From the NCBI GenBank assembly GCA_963920635.1, contig OY987299.1:63284692-63348691 (forward strand): 64,000 nucleotides of DNA, read 5' to 3'. Source of the DNA: Pseudeuparius sepicola. Lineage: Eukaryota > Arthropoda > Insecta > Coleoptera > Anthribidae. Under the pieces are notes generated by a model. That model saw only the letters and a list, made by a program, of their open reading frames with translations, did no database searches and was not told where the DNA came from. Below are positions 45,267 to 56,900 of this stretch, piece after piece; position 1 is the stretch's first letter; the number at the start of each line of letters is the position of its first letter. Made by a program: the position numbers and the translations under genes.

Positions 45267-46061
45267 ATGGTGATGTGTTGGGCTCCGTATTGCAAGCACT
45301 ACAGCGTACGTGAAAATTGTCAATTTTTCCGATTTCCAAAGAGTGAAAAAGAGCGAATGACGTGGAAACGTTTGCTAAGGTGTAGACCACAATTCTCTAT
45401 CTATTGTTTTATTATATCGTTTATAATCATGTGTTTTCAGGAGGGATGTCGAACCTGGTCCGAGCGGTTACGTTTGTAGTTGCCACTTCCGTGATGGAAA
45501 GAAAGAGTACCTATGAGCCAGAAATATTCCCGCATAATATTGCAAAGCGATTCCAGTTTCCACCTAAACAGAAACGGGCAAAAAAGAAAGTTCCATTATC
45601 AACTTCTAGATTTGTGACTGACACGTTAGTTTTGTTCCTCCTTTGAGGCACTATAATTTTTGATAGTACTATGTTTATAGAGCTTCTCCTGTTGCTTCGA
45701 CTTCCCAAGACAGATGTTCTCCTTCCCAAGAAAGATTTTCTCCGGTTACCTCGACTTCCCAAGAAAGATTTTCTCCGGTTGGTTCTACTTGTCAAGAAAA
45801 ATTTTCTTCGGTTGCTTCGACTTCCCAAGAAAATTTTTTTCCAGTTCCATTAGCATGCAAGGGCTTTTTTGGAAGCGGAAATATAATTCTTGAAAAAAGA
45901 AGTGAAAATCAAGTATACGTCGGTAAGATTCACCTGGGAATATTCAGGGTAACGACAAACTCTTATCTTTGTATACAGGTTATCCAGATAGTGCCATTTT
46001 TAAGGCACTATTTAATTTGACTAAGGATGTAGAGATTCATTATTATTATTTAGGAAGGTAG
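45267..46061 (+). pseudogene. THAP-domain gene fragment, four exons, one frameshift
   Basis: Exons 45267-45379, 45441-45624, 45681-45922 and 45979-46057/46061, with introns of 61, 56, 58 and 56-bp scale and GT...AG borders in compatible phases. Exons 1-2 encode a THAP zinc finger: start MVMCWAPYCKHYS with C-x4-C, FFRFPKSEKERMTWKRLL, and YVCSCHF as the C-x2-H part, then EIFP. One extra base in exon 2 near 45505 (after RDGKKEYL) shifts the frame before EPEIFPHNIAKRF. Exon 3 is Ser/Thr/Gln-rich with 33-bp repeats (TSTSQERFSPV). Exon 4 reads GYPDSAIFKALFNLTKDVEI, like the stretch between THAP and DDE domains in Harbinger/ISL2EU-type transposases. Nothing further is found, so the catalytic part is missing. 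THAP domains bind DNA. The gene is probably from a transposon, not a host factor; that last point is inference. Confidence 0.75.
45698..45845. repeat. 33-bp minisatellite within THAP exon 3
   Basis: Four to five copies of CGACTTCCCAAGAAAGATTT and a CTCCGGTTGCTT-like remainder. The period is a multiple of 3, so the reading frame is kept. Confidence 0.85.
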
Positions 46062-46380
46062 AAGAAATACAGAAAATTTATCAGCCGCTAATGCTGTTAT
46101 TATCATTAATGAACCTACGATTAAATACGCCTCACCATTAATTTAGCACAGGTTTTTTTATATGGGGATCGTCAAAAAGTTATTAAAAAACATTTTTTTT
46201 TGTAGAAATTTGAGGTCGACTTTTACCACGAAATGTTAGTAATGACTATACAGGGAGTAGCAAAAAATTGTCAGTTCGTATTTCTATCTTCCGGTTTCAC
46301 TGGAAGTGAGTATTTTACAATTATGTTTTTTTTTATCTGGACATTTCAACGGAAAATTTGAAAATTTTTATTTTTTTTTT
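46062..46380. other. No gene seen
   Basis: AT-rich spacer; a solo TACAGGGAG at 46250 could be a transposon end. Confidence 0.35.
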
Positions 46381-46880
46381 CGTCGCACGTAGGAGAAGTA
46401 GGACTAAGTATAAAAAACTTGTATGGGTGCCGTAAAAACGACAGTGGCGTATCAAAAAATGTTTTTTTTTTGTGTTAATCAATCTTAATTTCAAACGTAT
46501 TTTTGGGAGACGCATAGGAGATGTAGTAAGAAAAAACCTGTATGAGGTGCCGCGACAAACGACATTGGCGTTGCAAAAAAATCCCAAGAAATCTTGTTTT
46601 TTTGTGTGTAAATCAATTTCAATCTCAAAGATATTTTTGGGTGACGCATAGGTGATGTAGTAGTATAGAAGAAACCAGTAGGGGTGCTGTGACGAAACAA
46701 CAGTGGCGTCGTAAAAAAATTCCAGAGAAAACTATTTTGTGTAAATCAATCTCAATTTGAAATATAACTATTTTGTGGGGACGCATAATAGATGTAGGAA
46801 TATTGAAAAAATCTTATATTATATTATATTATATTATAAACGACAGTGGCGACATAAAAAACATCCCAAAAATCTTATTT
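46381..46880. repeat. Satellite-like array, unit 125-137 bp, four copies
   Basis: The landmark GACGCATAGGAGATGTAG recurs at about 46384, 46509, 46642 and 46779, each followed by CGACAGTGGCGT and a T-run. Copies are diverged. The last copy contains a (TTATA)n microsatellite (46814-46838). Minus frames at 46333-46587 and 46491-46700 follow the array. Confidence 0.8.
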
Positions 46881-46890
46881 TTAAATATCC

Positions 46891-47276
46891 GCGGTGGCGT
46901 CGCTCGTACCGGCGCTGACTTTTTAGACTACATGTTTTTCTGCCTTCTATCGACCTTGGTTCGAGGCAGGCGCATGCAATACCGCTATGGCCAAGAGCGC
47001 TGGACAAATGTGGGTGCACGGGATTGCTCCTAAATAGCTTTATCCGTGTGATTTACTAATTGTCCTACACTCACTGGGATTACTACGGTTTTCTAGTGTT
47101 TTCCGTAGTACTTGAGCGGATGCTATCCTAGTTCTATGGGGAAAAAAGTCGGCCCTAGCCGAAAATGGCAACGAAGACAAAATAATAGTATTTGCCCCCC
47201 TCCCCCGCACAAGCATGTGGTTGCTTCTGGGGTACTCCTAGTTTGGAGTATTTTGAGGGTGAGAATTATTATTATT
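46891..47276 (+). mobile_element. SINE copy C, full length
   Basis: GCGGTGGCGTCGCTCG start, B-box-like GGTTCGAGG at 46958-46966, and an ATT-rich tail from 47262. It abuts the satellite-like array whose units also contain CAGTGGCGTCG, so the 5' boundary could be shared sequence. Confidence 0.6.
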
Positions 47277-47418
47277 TGAATTATTAAATAATTAAACAAA
47301 AAGTTTAACACCCCTTATCTTGGAATCAATACATTTCCGGACCTATGTTTATAGGAACTTTTTTCAAATTTTGTAGCGTTGTTTGTAGTAGTATAAGGGG
47401 CTGATTGGGCCCTAACTA

Positions 47419-47782
47419 AAGTCTATCCAAGTTAAAGAGGCAGTGGATCAAAACATTGGCCACCACGTGACCTATTCTCTTATTGGTCTGGGCGTCATAA
47501 AATATCAAGTTTACGCGGCGAGCAGAATGCAGGGCCGGCTCTTCCCTCAGTCGAGTTTCTTGCATATTTTGGATCGGCTCGCGAGAAGTATATTCTGTAA
47601 ATTTAGTTTGCTACTTAATTTAAGAAAATTTATAAAGATCCACGAAAGGTAGAATTTTAGAACTTCTAAAAGAATTAGTTCAGAATTACAAGCCACTTGG
47701 AATCTCATATTAGTCCTTCCCTGGTAATCGATCGCAAGGCGGTCATGTTTATATCTACTGCCGCTGTAACTTGGATAGACTT
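47419..47782. mobile_element. TA-flanked MITE, copy 2
   Basis: Inverted relative of 14471-14850 with the same AAGTCTATCCAAGTTA ends and TA duplication; different flanks. Confidence 0.8.
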
Positions 47783-50365
47783 TAGAGTCCAGTGGCGTCA
47801 GGAGGGGTCACTTTAACCAAATTTATCGACAACAGAATGTACGCCAAAGACTTTAATAAAATTTCGATATTTTTTTATGATAAAGCAACTGAAAATACAA
47901 CTTTTTTGTCCCTCGAATTTTCATCGTATCTTGTTTCGTTTGCGAGATAATTTTTTTTTTGCTTAAAAAATTTAACACCCTGTATCTTGGATCTATGTTT
48001 TTACGAACTTTTTTTCAAAAAATGACCTGACAAATCACCTCTTTCAATATTGCCGCGTTTTTTTTAACACCCTGTATAATAGGTACACGTTAAGTGGGTG
48101 GGTGCAGAAAATAAGAGTGAAACATTTTGGAAACCAATGTGCAATTTTGAGAAAGGTGCGGAAAATATTAAATACCTCTGGTGTGCATGTAAGTATAAGG
48201 TCTGTTTCCTGTTTCGGCAGAACTTCAAAACCAGTTTGAAACTATCAGAAGCATGTTCACTTTTATTTTGATATTCCAAAAACAAAACCATGCATGCTCC
48301 TGACAGTTTCAAAAGGTCTGAAGTTCTGCCAAAACAGCTCTTATTTTATTTACAGGTGTTGTATTGACAAAGTTTATCAGTTTATTGTCACTTTGTCACT
48401 ATGGATATATATGGGAATCATCGAAACCAGGGAGTTGGTCATAAAGGATCGGTTGATTGTGATAAAGTTCGATGCATTGGTAAAACGTTCGAAGAAGAAA
48501 ACTATTTGGACTGCATGTTTTTCTCAGTATGGTGAATATTATTTGACCTTTGTAACTTTAAAACACAACATCTGTTGAAACATCGCTTGAAATGTCAGAA
48601 AAGGTCTATAGCCTACTTGAAAATATTTAACACAATGAATGTGTTGAATAATAAAGTCTATAAAAACATGTTACGCTATAAAACGGTGTATCTCCTTTAA
48701 TAACAGAGATAATGAAGTAAACTAAAAAAGAAAAAGTTGGCGCTAGTATACTCCACAAGGTGAATTTTCGAAAAAAAAAAATAACTTTTTTATGACACCC
48801 GGTACAAATCGAAAATGAACTTTTTATCATAAACAGCGAAAACTATGACATTGTCAAGGCACCAACCTACAATGAAAAAAAATCACTCAAATCGGATCAT
48901 AAATTCAGAAAAAAAATAGCTTCAAATTAGTGGCAAATTTATGATGTTGCGTTAATTTTGTCCAGGAGTTTATTAAGTGTGTGGTTATCATAACAAAGAA
49001 TTTTCTTTCATTTTGATTTAAATGTGGCGTAGAAAGTCAAGGTAAAATATCTGACATATTCTGTGAATATGCAAAGTGCCTTAATGTTCCCCTGGTCTAA
49101 ATCCCGCCAACTTTGGTTAACTTAACTAAATTTAAAAAATGCCATTTCTGGTGTCGAGTTAAAGAGATATTTTAGTATAATATGATTTGTCAAATTTTGA
49201 CCAAAAAAATATATCTTAAAATCTTTAAAACAACAAATTACAGTTTTTGATACCCTTTCGTTAAAAGCTCTAGATCAAAATCGGATAATAAATGCAATTT
49301 TTATGTCAGTGTTTCGGTTTGAAATTGGTCGCAATGTATATTTGGGCGGTGATTTTATTTCTCAAAAGTTTTAAATTTGTTTTTTTTTTACAATTGTACT
49401 ACTTGATTAATTTTAAGATAATAGAGGAATTAGACCTGTCAATTTGTTATTTTGATCAATGATTTACGAGCTTGAAACTTGGTTCGTGGGAAAAAGCATT
49501 CTATTAATGAATGGAGTATGGCGCGTAGGCATTTATAAGCCAACCCAACTTGGCACCCTTCAAGTTGGCGGTGCTCCGAGGTCGGTACTTATTACTATTT
49601 TTCTAAACAGTATGAAAAAACATTTAAGTACACATTCAGTGCTATTTCCGTCAATTTCAGCCTTGATGATTTGACGCATCTCACTTTTATTTTTTACCAA
49701 AGATAATTATTTAAGGTAATTTTGGCATGGTTATGGTTAATGGCGAGTTGGTACTTAACGGAGGCATTTAAAATCTTCATTTCATTTAGTCTCGGCCTCG
49801 TTCACTTTTGCAGGAGGTTAACAAAATTTTGAATCATCTGCGTACAATGCTTGTGTGGAATATAGTTTTGCAGACAACAGGCGGATTGTCCAGATATGTA
49901 CAGGGTGTCCCACTTAAGATAGCTCGTAAGATAGGTTTCATTAGTTAACTCCTTTATTTTCGATTTTAAAGAAACAAGTCTCGTATAAAAATATTAAATG
50001 GTACGAAATCTTCTACAATTGTAGTAAATTAGCTTACATAAAGCTTGTCCCATATGTGCGGGTCTTTGTTATTTTTTCTGGTATGGGAAAGCCTGTATTT
50101 TTGTGAATTGTTTTCAATGCAACAGAAAATTATTCCAGATACATAAAAGTTATTTTGTTTTGTACAATTTTACTCTCGAAATCACCGTTTATGAATTATT
50201 GACCTGCAAAGGAAATAAAACCAAACTACGTGCGCGCCTCCGAAATCCACTCCCTGTAACTCTTAAAAGTCACAAATAAAAATTAAAGGGTACGAAATCT
50301 TTTACTAGTAGGAGACTAGCTAACATACAACTTGTTCCATATACGGCATATACCTACTGCAACAA
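47783..50365. other. No gene; scattered transposon ends
   Basis: CAGTGGCGTCAGGAGGGG at 47791 resembles the G-run element ends. AACACCCTGTATC (47980) and AACACCCTGTATAA (48068) and TACAGGGTGTCCCAC (49899) are solo ends of the CAGGG group. The plus frame at 48294-48578 has a weak helix-turn-helix look (RELVIKDRLIVIKF) but is not convincing. Confidence 0.4.
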
Positions 50366-50836
50366 TAGACCGGGAGATAGTGACAGATTTTTGGACGTGA
50401 TTTTACTTAGTAGATATTCCTTTCCAAGGGCATTATGTTACGTATATTCTCGCAATAATAAGGTATGAATCAGAGAGTCATCCTGGGTTCTTCAAATGAA
50501 AAACAGAGTTTTCATTTATTCGAAAAATATGCTCAAAAATAGAAAATTCCTCGGAAAACCATAGGCATACCGTTAGCGTGGACACAAAGGGCTATTATTG
50601 TCACGTGAGCTTCTATTTAATTAATTAATTTTTCCAAGTTTCTGAACAGGATAGCAATGAGAAGTATGCAAGTTCTTGCTTTGAAACTGCTGAAAAAAGA
50701 ATGGCTTACCGTTTACGCATGACCAGTATAAATTGAATGTTATTCAATAATTTAAACGATTTATTCGATGTAAAGTATACTTGGACATGCGCAAACAGTA
50801 TGCCATCTTTTCTTCAGCAGTTTTGTGACATAAGAA

Positions 50837-51649
50837 CAGTGATGTAGCACATACATTTTTTTCGGTATCTAGATACTGATACTGTCTGGCAGATGTATCT
50901 AGATACAAATACCGATACATTTTTTCCAAAGTACCTGGGTACGTTAAAAAAGTATCTGTATCTGGGTACAGATACAGATACGTTAAAAAAGTATCTAGAT
51001 ACTTCCAGATAAATTCAAATACTATCAGTTAATTAAGAAAATTTCAGACCTCATAAGGCAATCCATATACTTATATACTTACTTACTTAGATATTTATGA
51101 AACAAGTGTGTGTAGGTAAAGTATAGAACTGTTTAGAGTGTTTAGACGAATGTGAAGTTTAGATTGTCACTAATTGAAACAAGTTGTGGGTTAGTAGTTT
51201 ACCGTGTACGTCACTCCAAAGTGAGCACTGAGTAGGTGCTTTATGTTCGGTATTTTTAAAAAAAAATCACTAAATCACACCCCATTTTATTATTTGTATT
51301 GTTTATTATTTTTTAACATTATCAACATTTCGAAGTTTTCATCGCTGGGCCTGTTACGCCTTGGCGTTAAAATTTGTCCTCCTGTACTATAGAGGCGCTC
51401 GACTGGCACATATGATGGTAAAATCGTGTTATATTTTTTGCCTCATCGATTGCACAAAGCATGTAATCCTATTTGAATTACAATCAACTTGAAATTAATT
51501 TTTGCCCATAGGAACGGTTTAAAAATTAAATATAGGCACGCCTTGGCATCGTGGCTAAAAAATGTATCTAGTATCTAAGTATCTAGATACTAAAGCAGAT
51601 CCTGATTTTTTTAAGTATCTAGATGTATCTCGATACATTACATCACTGC
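50837..51649. mobile_element. hAT element with transposase relic and 8-bp duplication
   Basis: Inverted ends CAGTGATGTA and TACATCACTG, perfect flanking CATAAGAA (50829-50836 and 51650-51657). GTATCTAGATAC motifs fill both ends. It carries the last part of a hAT transposase on the minus strand. Confidence 0.9.
51290..51427 (-). pseudogene. hAT transposase, C-terminal dimerisation segment
   Basis: The frame contains [20 protein letters not shown] followed by [12 protein letters not shown] and a stop. This is the conserved C-terminal dimerisation motif of hAT transposases. Upstream, CAIDEAKN is in another frame, so the reading frame is broken, and the catalytic part is absent. It lies within the element whose 8-bp duplication independently indicates hAT. 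Confidence 0.85.
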
Positions 51650-51663
51650 ATAAGAACCTGTAC

Positions 51664-52472
51664 TAACACTAATATATTAAAGACCTGTGCATAGAGCTGT
51701 TTCAAGCGATCGCCACTGGCGCCACATGACGAAAAAATCGACAGGCTGGATTAATGTTAAAAACACCAAATAAAAGCATGCAAATGAGTGTTACAACGAA
51801 TTTAACTTTCAAAATAAAATAAAATAAAATGCTTGTTTGTTATGTTCCTTAAATTTGACATGGCATACATTCATAGATTTTATTAAGTCAGCCAGTCTAA
51901 AAAGCAAGCAAGAGTATTTTGGTACCTTTTGATTTGAAATGTCCATGTCTAGTTCTAGTGTAAGTAAGTATAGAAAGCATATTTTTTTAGTTTCTCCTTA
52001 TAGTTCGTTTTGGGGGCTATACATAATTTATTTTATTTACAAAATACTCTTCCAAAATGTAATATCCAGAATTATTCTAGCTTCTTCAACTAGTTGAACA
52101 GATCATCCCTCAATTCCAAAATAGTGTTTATCCTTCTGCAATTCACATAATGGACTGCGCATACGATTTTCTTCATGAGCTTGGAAATTCCATGTTACCA
52201 CAAACAAATATACCTAAAAGCACTGTTAATATAATAAAACTGCCAAATATTGAACCCAAAGATAATTCGTTACCGTAAAAAGGGCGGAAATGGTAACAAA
52301 GCTGGATATTTAAAATATGGGACATGCACAACGTCAGAAACTGACATACCTCTAACCACAGAATAGCCCTGTTATAACCTATAATAAGTCGCCATTTTTT
52401 TCGTCGAGTAGCGCCACCTCAGTCCGGAAACAACAATGAAATATGAAGTGATGCTCGTGTCTTACATATTTA
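51664..52472. mobile_element. Repeat family X, copy 3
   Basis: TAATATATTAAAGACC at the left, GATGCTCGTGTCTTACATA at the right. It matches X1 along its length, including AAGCAAGCAAGAGTATTTTGG. It lacks the 166-bp hairpin present in X1. The minus-strand segment CRRINTILELRDDLFN then stops. (AAAAT)n at 51821-51840. Confidence 0.65.
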
Positions 52473-52604
52473 TTGGCAGCCTGTTCAGAGACGTGGAAAA
52501 ATTCAATATTATACAAGTTCGCGTGACAATAGTAGCCCCCTGGGTCCACGTTTACGGTAAGCTTATGGCTTTCCGAGGAATTTTGTATTTTGAACTTCAT
52601 TATA

Positions 52605-53694
52605 CAGGGTTTTTCTAAATTATGGTGCCAACGTAATATGACAGATACAAAATGTCATTTTGAACAAAAAGTTTCCTATAAATATGGGTCCTAAAGTGCA
52701 TAATAAGAAAGTTACAGGGTGATAAAAGTACTTGGTGCAATTCTTTATTAACTGAAGTGCAACAATTTTGTATAGAAACGATTTATTCTCATTGACCATA
52801 GGCGGAGGGGCGGGGTAGCACAATGGGTTTTCTACTCATAACTTTTTTGAGGTTATCTTTTTGGTCTCGCAGGTTCATCATTTTAGTGCAACTTTTTATT
52901 TTGCAACAAAAATGCACTCTTGTTTCATAACGATAAAATCAACCGTTTGCGTTGAAATCGGCAAGATGTGCCCAAAAACACCTGTTAACTCCAAAATTCG
53001 AAAAATACAATTATTGCCTACCGCATTTAAATGTTTTACAGATAAATTGTACGTTGGATATTGAGTAAAACATTACCTTGTTTTGCTGAAATATGGATTT
53101 CAAAATTTTGTCGAATTCAATCAGTTCCATTTTGAAAGCGAAAATTTTTTGATACATAGTTCATGGGGAATTTTTTGTCACTTTAAATGGTACAATTATT
53201 TTGTAAAATTTGAAAGCGGTAGTTGAAAATTTTATTTTTCGAATTTTGGAGTTAACAGGTGTTTTGCGGCACATTTTGCCGATTTCAACGCAAAGAGTTG
53301 ATTTTATCGTTATGAAACAAGAGTGCATTTTTGTTGCAAAATAAAAAGATGCACTAAAATGATGAACCGGCGAGACCAAAAAGATAACCTCAAAAAAGTT
53401 ATGAGTATAAAACCCATTGTGCTACCCCGCCCCTCCGCCTCTGGTTGATGGGAATAAATCGTTTTTACACAAAATTGTTGCACTTCAGTTACTAAAGAAT
53501 TGCACCAAGTTTCATTTAAATTGCATAACTTATGTAGAAGTTATTGCGATAAAGATGTATTTCAAACTATACTTTCATCACCCTGTAACTTTCTTATTAT
53601 GCATTTTAGACCCATGTTTATAGGAAACTTTTTGTTTAAAATGACATTTTCTATCTGCCGTATTACGTTGGCACCATAATTTAGAAACACCCTG
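52605..53694. mobile_element. TA-flanked hairpin element in F copy 2
   Basis: Ends TA-CAGGGTTTTTCTAAATTA and complement; arms of about 480 bp with a GGCGGAGGGGCGGGGTAGC block in each. The mirror frames (52620-52823 minus with 53417-53623 plus; 52861-53064 plus with 53161-53379 minus) are arm sequence. It is non-coding. Confidence 0.8.
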
Positions 53695-53696
53695 TA

Positions 53697-54316
53697 TACC
53701 CCGATTACTGGAAAAAGTCCCGATTTTGTCAGATGACATTCTCCACAAAACCCCTAAGAATTTTCTGTCAACCATGGGTATAACATTGGTATATGCGTCG
53801 CAAGCAGTTAATGACGTCACTCATTGATTTATGATGTGAAAAGTTACCAAAGTGATACGAAAAAAAGAATATAATAACATAAAAACCCTATTGTAGTCAC
53901 CATTATACCGCTACATATAAAAATAACTATGACTACAACTCATTTTAATAATAATTTCAAACATCACTTTCATTTTGGTATTTTGGTATAATCAGCTACT
54001 TGCGGCTGCGTCTATGGTGTGTACTCAGGCTAATTTTATTTCGGTGTTGTGAAAGTGACAGTGAAGGTTTTCCGGACCGTTCAAAAAGGTTCAAACTTTG
54101 GGCAGTGAAAATATTCGCGGGTTTTGTACGTTTCGTGAGTTTTACCGTTATCTGTGTTGCTCTTGTTCGTGTTATTAGTAATTATTCATTGTACAAATGG
54201 GCTCGTTACTGACCTGGACTTATGACCCGGTTGCATTTTTTTCTGCATTGATGCCAACTTAGGAATAGCAAAATTACCAATTGACAGTCCCAGTAAGGAC
54301 TTCTTAAAATAATTTT
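53697..54316. other. Unassigned insert, no gene seen
   Basis: It separates two parts of F copy 2. No inverted ends were recognised, and the plus frame at 54000-54212 has no known domain. Confidence 0.35.
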
Positions 54317-54576
54317 ACTATAAAATACATGGCAGCCTGACTAAAATCATATCAAAACCCATATTTTTCAAATAAATGAAAACTCACTTTTCCATATGAA
54401 GAACCCAGGATGACTCTCTGATTCACACCTTACTATATACGCAACATAATGCCCTTTGAAAGGCATACTGAGTAAAATCGCGTCCAAAAATCTGTCACTA
54501 TCTCCCAGGCTACAAGGGGTTTTGATGGTTTACTACATGCAGTCAGGTCGTATATTTTATGGACATGCACCTTAAT

Positions 54577-55565
54577 CTACTTCTCAACTAATTGATATGT
54601 TCTTTTCCAGTGTATATTCAAACAAATAGTGGCGACTAGCACCCGTAATAAATAATGAGACAATTTTAACTTGCACACAAAAAAATTACAAAAATACAAA
54701 CAAAATAAAGCATAATAGAGAGAGGGCACAAAAGACTTACCGACAACTAATCTTCTGTCATAATCATCTATAAACAGCCAATTATTATTCACACACATTA
54801 CAGGCAACATTTTATTTATTCAGTCAGGTATTTATAGTTTTATTTTTTATTTAAAACACGATGTAGTTGGGATCGATTTTCGTTGAATTCTGACATGGAT
54901 TTATCGGCGGGCTAGTAGTTTTTTGGTTGGGTTTAACAAAAAACATGAAATCACTCCCACAAACCACTTTCTCCCAGCTTAAGGTGAGTGTGTATCTACG
55001 ATATTGTGGTGGCCATGAATCAACAGTGGGCATTACCTCAACCCTTTGTTACCCATCACTGTAGACATCTTAATCAAATTTGTGTAGATAATGCTGAGAT
55101 TGTGTTTGTCCATTCTATTATTAATGGAGTTTGGATGCCGATTGATATATATCATTTCTTTAAAAAGTCTCTTGGAATAACTTGGTTCAGAATCCAAAAT
55201 AGTAGTGTCATTAAATTTAAAAGTGTGATCTTTACTAATACAATGTGCACACAGTGCCGTACTTTCTTGACGCTTACGGCAGTCATTTTTATGGTTATTG
55301 ATTCTGTTCCTGATATAATTTTTAGTTTGTCCTATATATACACCATCACATTGTGAGCAAGGAATTTTGTAGACCACTGAAGACAATCTGTCAAACTGTT
55401 CTTTCTGTTTAAGCTTCGAAAACACACTAAAATTCTTCTGAGGGTAATATGATGTAACGTCAAATTTAGATGGATTAAGCGCACGTTTTAATTGTTGAAA
55501 TAAGGTTGGTATGTAAGTTATTTTGGCCCAAGGGGTTGTTCTTTGTGGCAATTGTTGTAGCTGTG

Positions 55566-55607
<42 letters not shown>

Positions 55608-55785
55608 CTTGTGATCTAGGAGAACTATTGAATATCTTATTTATTAAGTGTAATGGATACCCATTATCTTGTAACAAGTTAGATAAAATGACTGTATTTT
55701 TATGTAAGTACTGTGGGTCACTCAATTGCTTGATCCTATGGAGAATAGTCTTGATAGTGGCTATCTTGTGTGTATCGGAGTAATT
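54577..55785 (-). mobile_element. Penelope-like element, minus-strand copy, 5'-truncated
   Basis: The open frame to 55033 begins at the junction at about 55785 and contains LSDPQYLHKN, a Gln run encoded by (CAA)n, FDVTSYYPQKNFSVF, and the GIY-YIG endonuclease start IPCSQCDGVYIGQTKNYIR. The reverse-transcriptase part is missing. The 3' region, including the small frame at 54810-54577 (MLPVMCVNNNWLFID), matches the plus copy until about 54635, where the two diverge. Confidence 0.85.
55568..55608. repeat. (GTT)n microsatellite coding a Gln run
   Basis: On the minus strand it is (CAA)n. The other Penelope-like copy has only five to six units here (56349-56362), so the run is unstable. Confidence 0.95.
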
Positions 55786-55788
55786 TAA

Positions 55789-56900
55789 TTGTCTTTGGTG
55801 GATCTAATTTTTGACAGTGCGTATTGTGCTTATGACAACAAATATTACCATCAAATTAAAGGCGCTCCTATGGGGGCTCCCTCTTCTCCCATTTTTGCTG
55901 AGATTGTTTTACACTTTTTAACCGTTAAGGTCCTACCTGAATTACCTTTTCATACACCTTTTTTCAAAGTTTATGTGGATGACATGTTGACTGCCATCCC
56001 CCAAAGAACACAACAAGTAATTCTTGATGCTTTTAACCAGTACGACTCACATCTACAATTTACGATCGAAACTGAGACAAATAAAAGGATTGCTTTCCTT
56101 GATCTCAATATTATTAACAGCAACGGAACTATCTCTACTGATTGGTATTTCAAACCCACAGCGTCTGGTAGATTGCTTAATTTCTATTCTTCCCACCCCG
56201 ATACACACAAGATAGCCACTATCAAGACTATTCTCCATAGGATCAAGCAATTGAGTGACCCACAGTACTTACATAAAAATACAGTCATTTTATTTAACTT
56301 GTTACACTTAATAAATAAGATATTCAATAGTTCACCTAGATCACAAGAACAACAACAACAACAATCACAGCTACAAAAATTGCCACAAAGAACAACCCCT
56401 TGGGCCAAAATACCTTACATACCAACCTTATTTCAACAATTAAAACGTGCGCTTAATCCATCTAAATTTGACGTTACATCATATTACCCTCAGAAGAATT
56501 TTAGTGTGTTCTCGAAGCTTAAACAGAAGGAACAGTTTGACAGATTGTCTTCAGTAGTCTACAAAATTCCTTGCTCACAATGTGACAGTGTATATATATA
56601 GGACAAACTAAAAATTATATCAGGAACAGAATCAATAACCATAAAAATGACTGCCGTAAGGGTAAAGAAACTACGGCACTGTGTGCACATTGTATTAGTA
56701 AAGATCACACTTTTAAATTTAATGACACTACTATTTTGGATTCTGAACCAAGTTATTCCAAGAGACTTTTTAAAGAAATGATATATATCAATCGGCATCC
56801 AAACTCCATTAATAATAGAATGGACACACACAATCTCAGCATTATCTACACAAATTTGATTAAGATGTCTACAGTGGTGGGTAACAAAGGGTTGAGGTAA
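55789..56900 (+). pseudogene. Penelope-like reverse transcriptase / GIY-YIG endonuclease, 5'-truncated and frameshifted
   Basis: The frame enters in the middle of the reverse transcriptase: YYHQIKGAPMGAPSSP (55845-55890), FFKVYVDDML (YVDD at 55972-55983), then FLDLNI and TDWYFKPTAS. A linker with a short Gln run leads to IPCSQCDSVYI, where two extra bases (TA) in a TATATATA run near 56590 produce a stop. The rest of the GIY-YIG domain continues in another frame to a stop at 56898-56900 (MSTVVGNKGLR). The fingers part of the enzyme, before the junction at 55786, is missing. In active elements the reverse transcriptase copies the RNA and the endonuclease nicks the target. Confidence 0.9.

Larger units (their letters stand above)
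50366..54512. mobile_element. Foldback family F, second copy, split by at least four insertions
   Basis: Left arm 50366-50836, short pieces at 51650-51663 and 52473-52604, right arm 54317-54512; all align in order with 27029-27896. Insertions: hAT element (50837), X3 (51664), TA hairpin (52605) and an unassigned block (about 53697-54316). Confidence 0.75.

Noticed and set aside
48294..48578. Possible Tc1-like helix-turn-helix (RELVIKDRLIVIKF, VKRSKKKTIW)
   Set aside because: Only about 30 residues look right, no catalytic part follows, and no element ends surround it.
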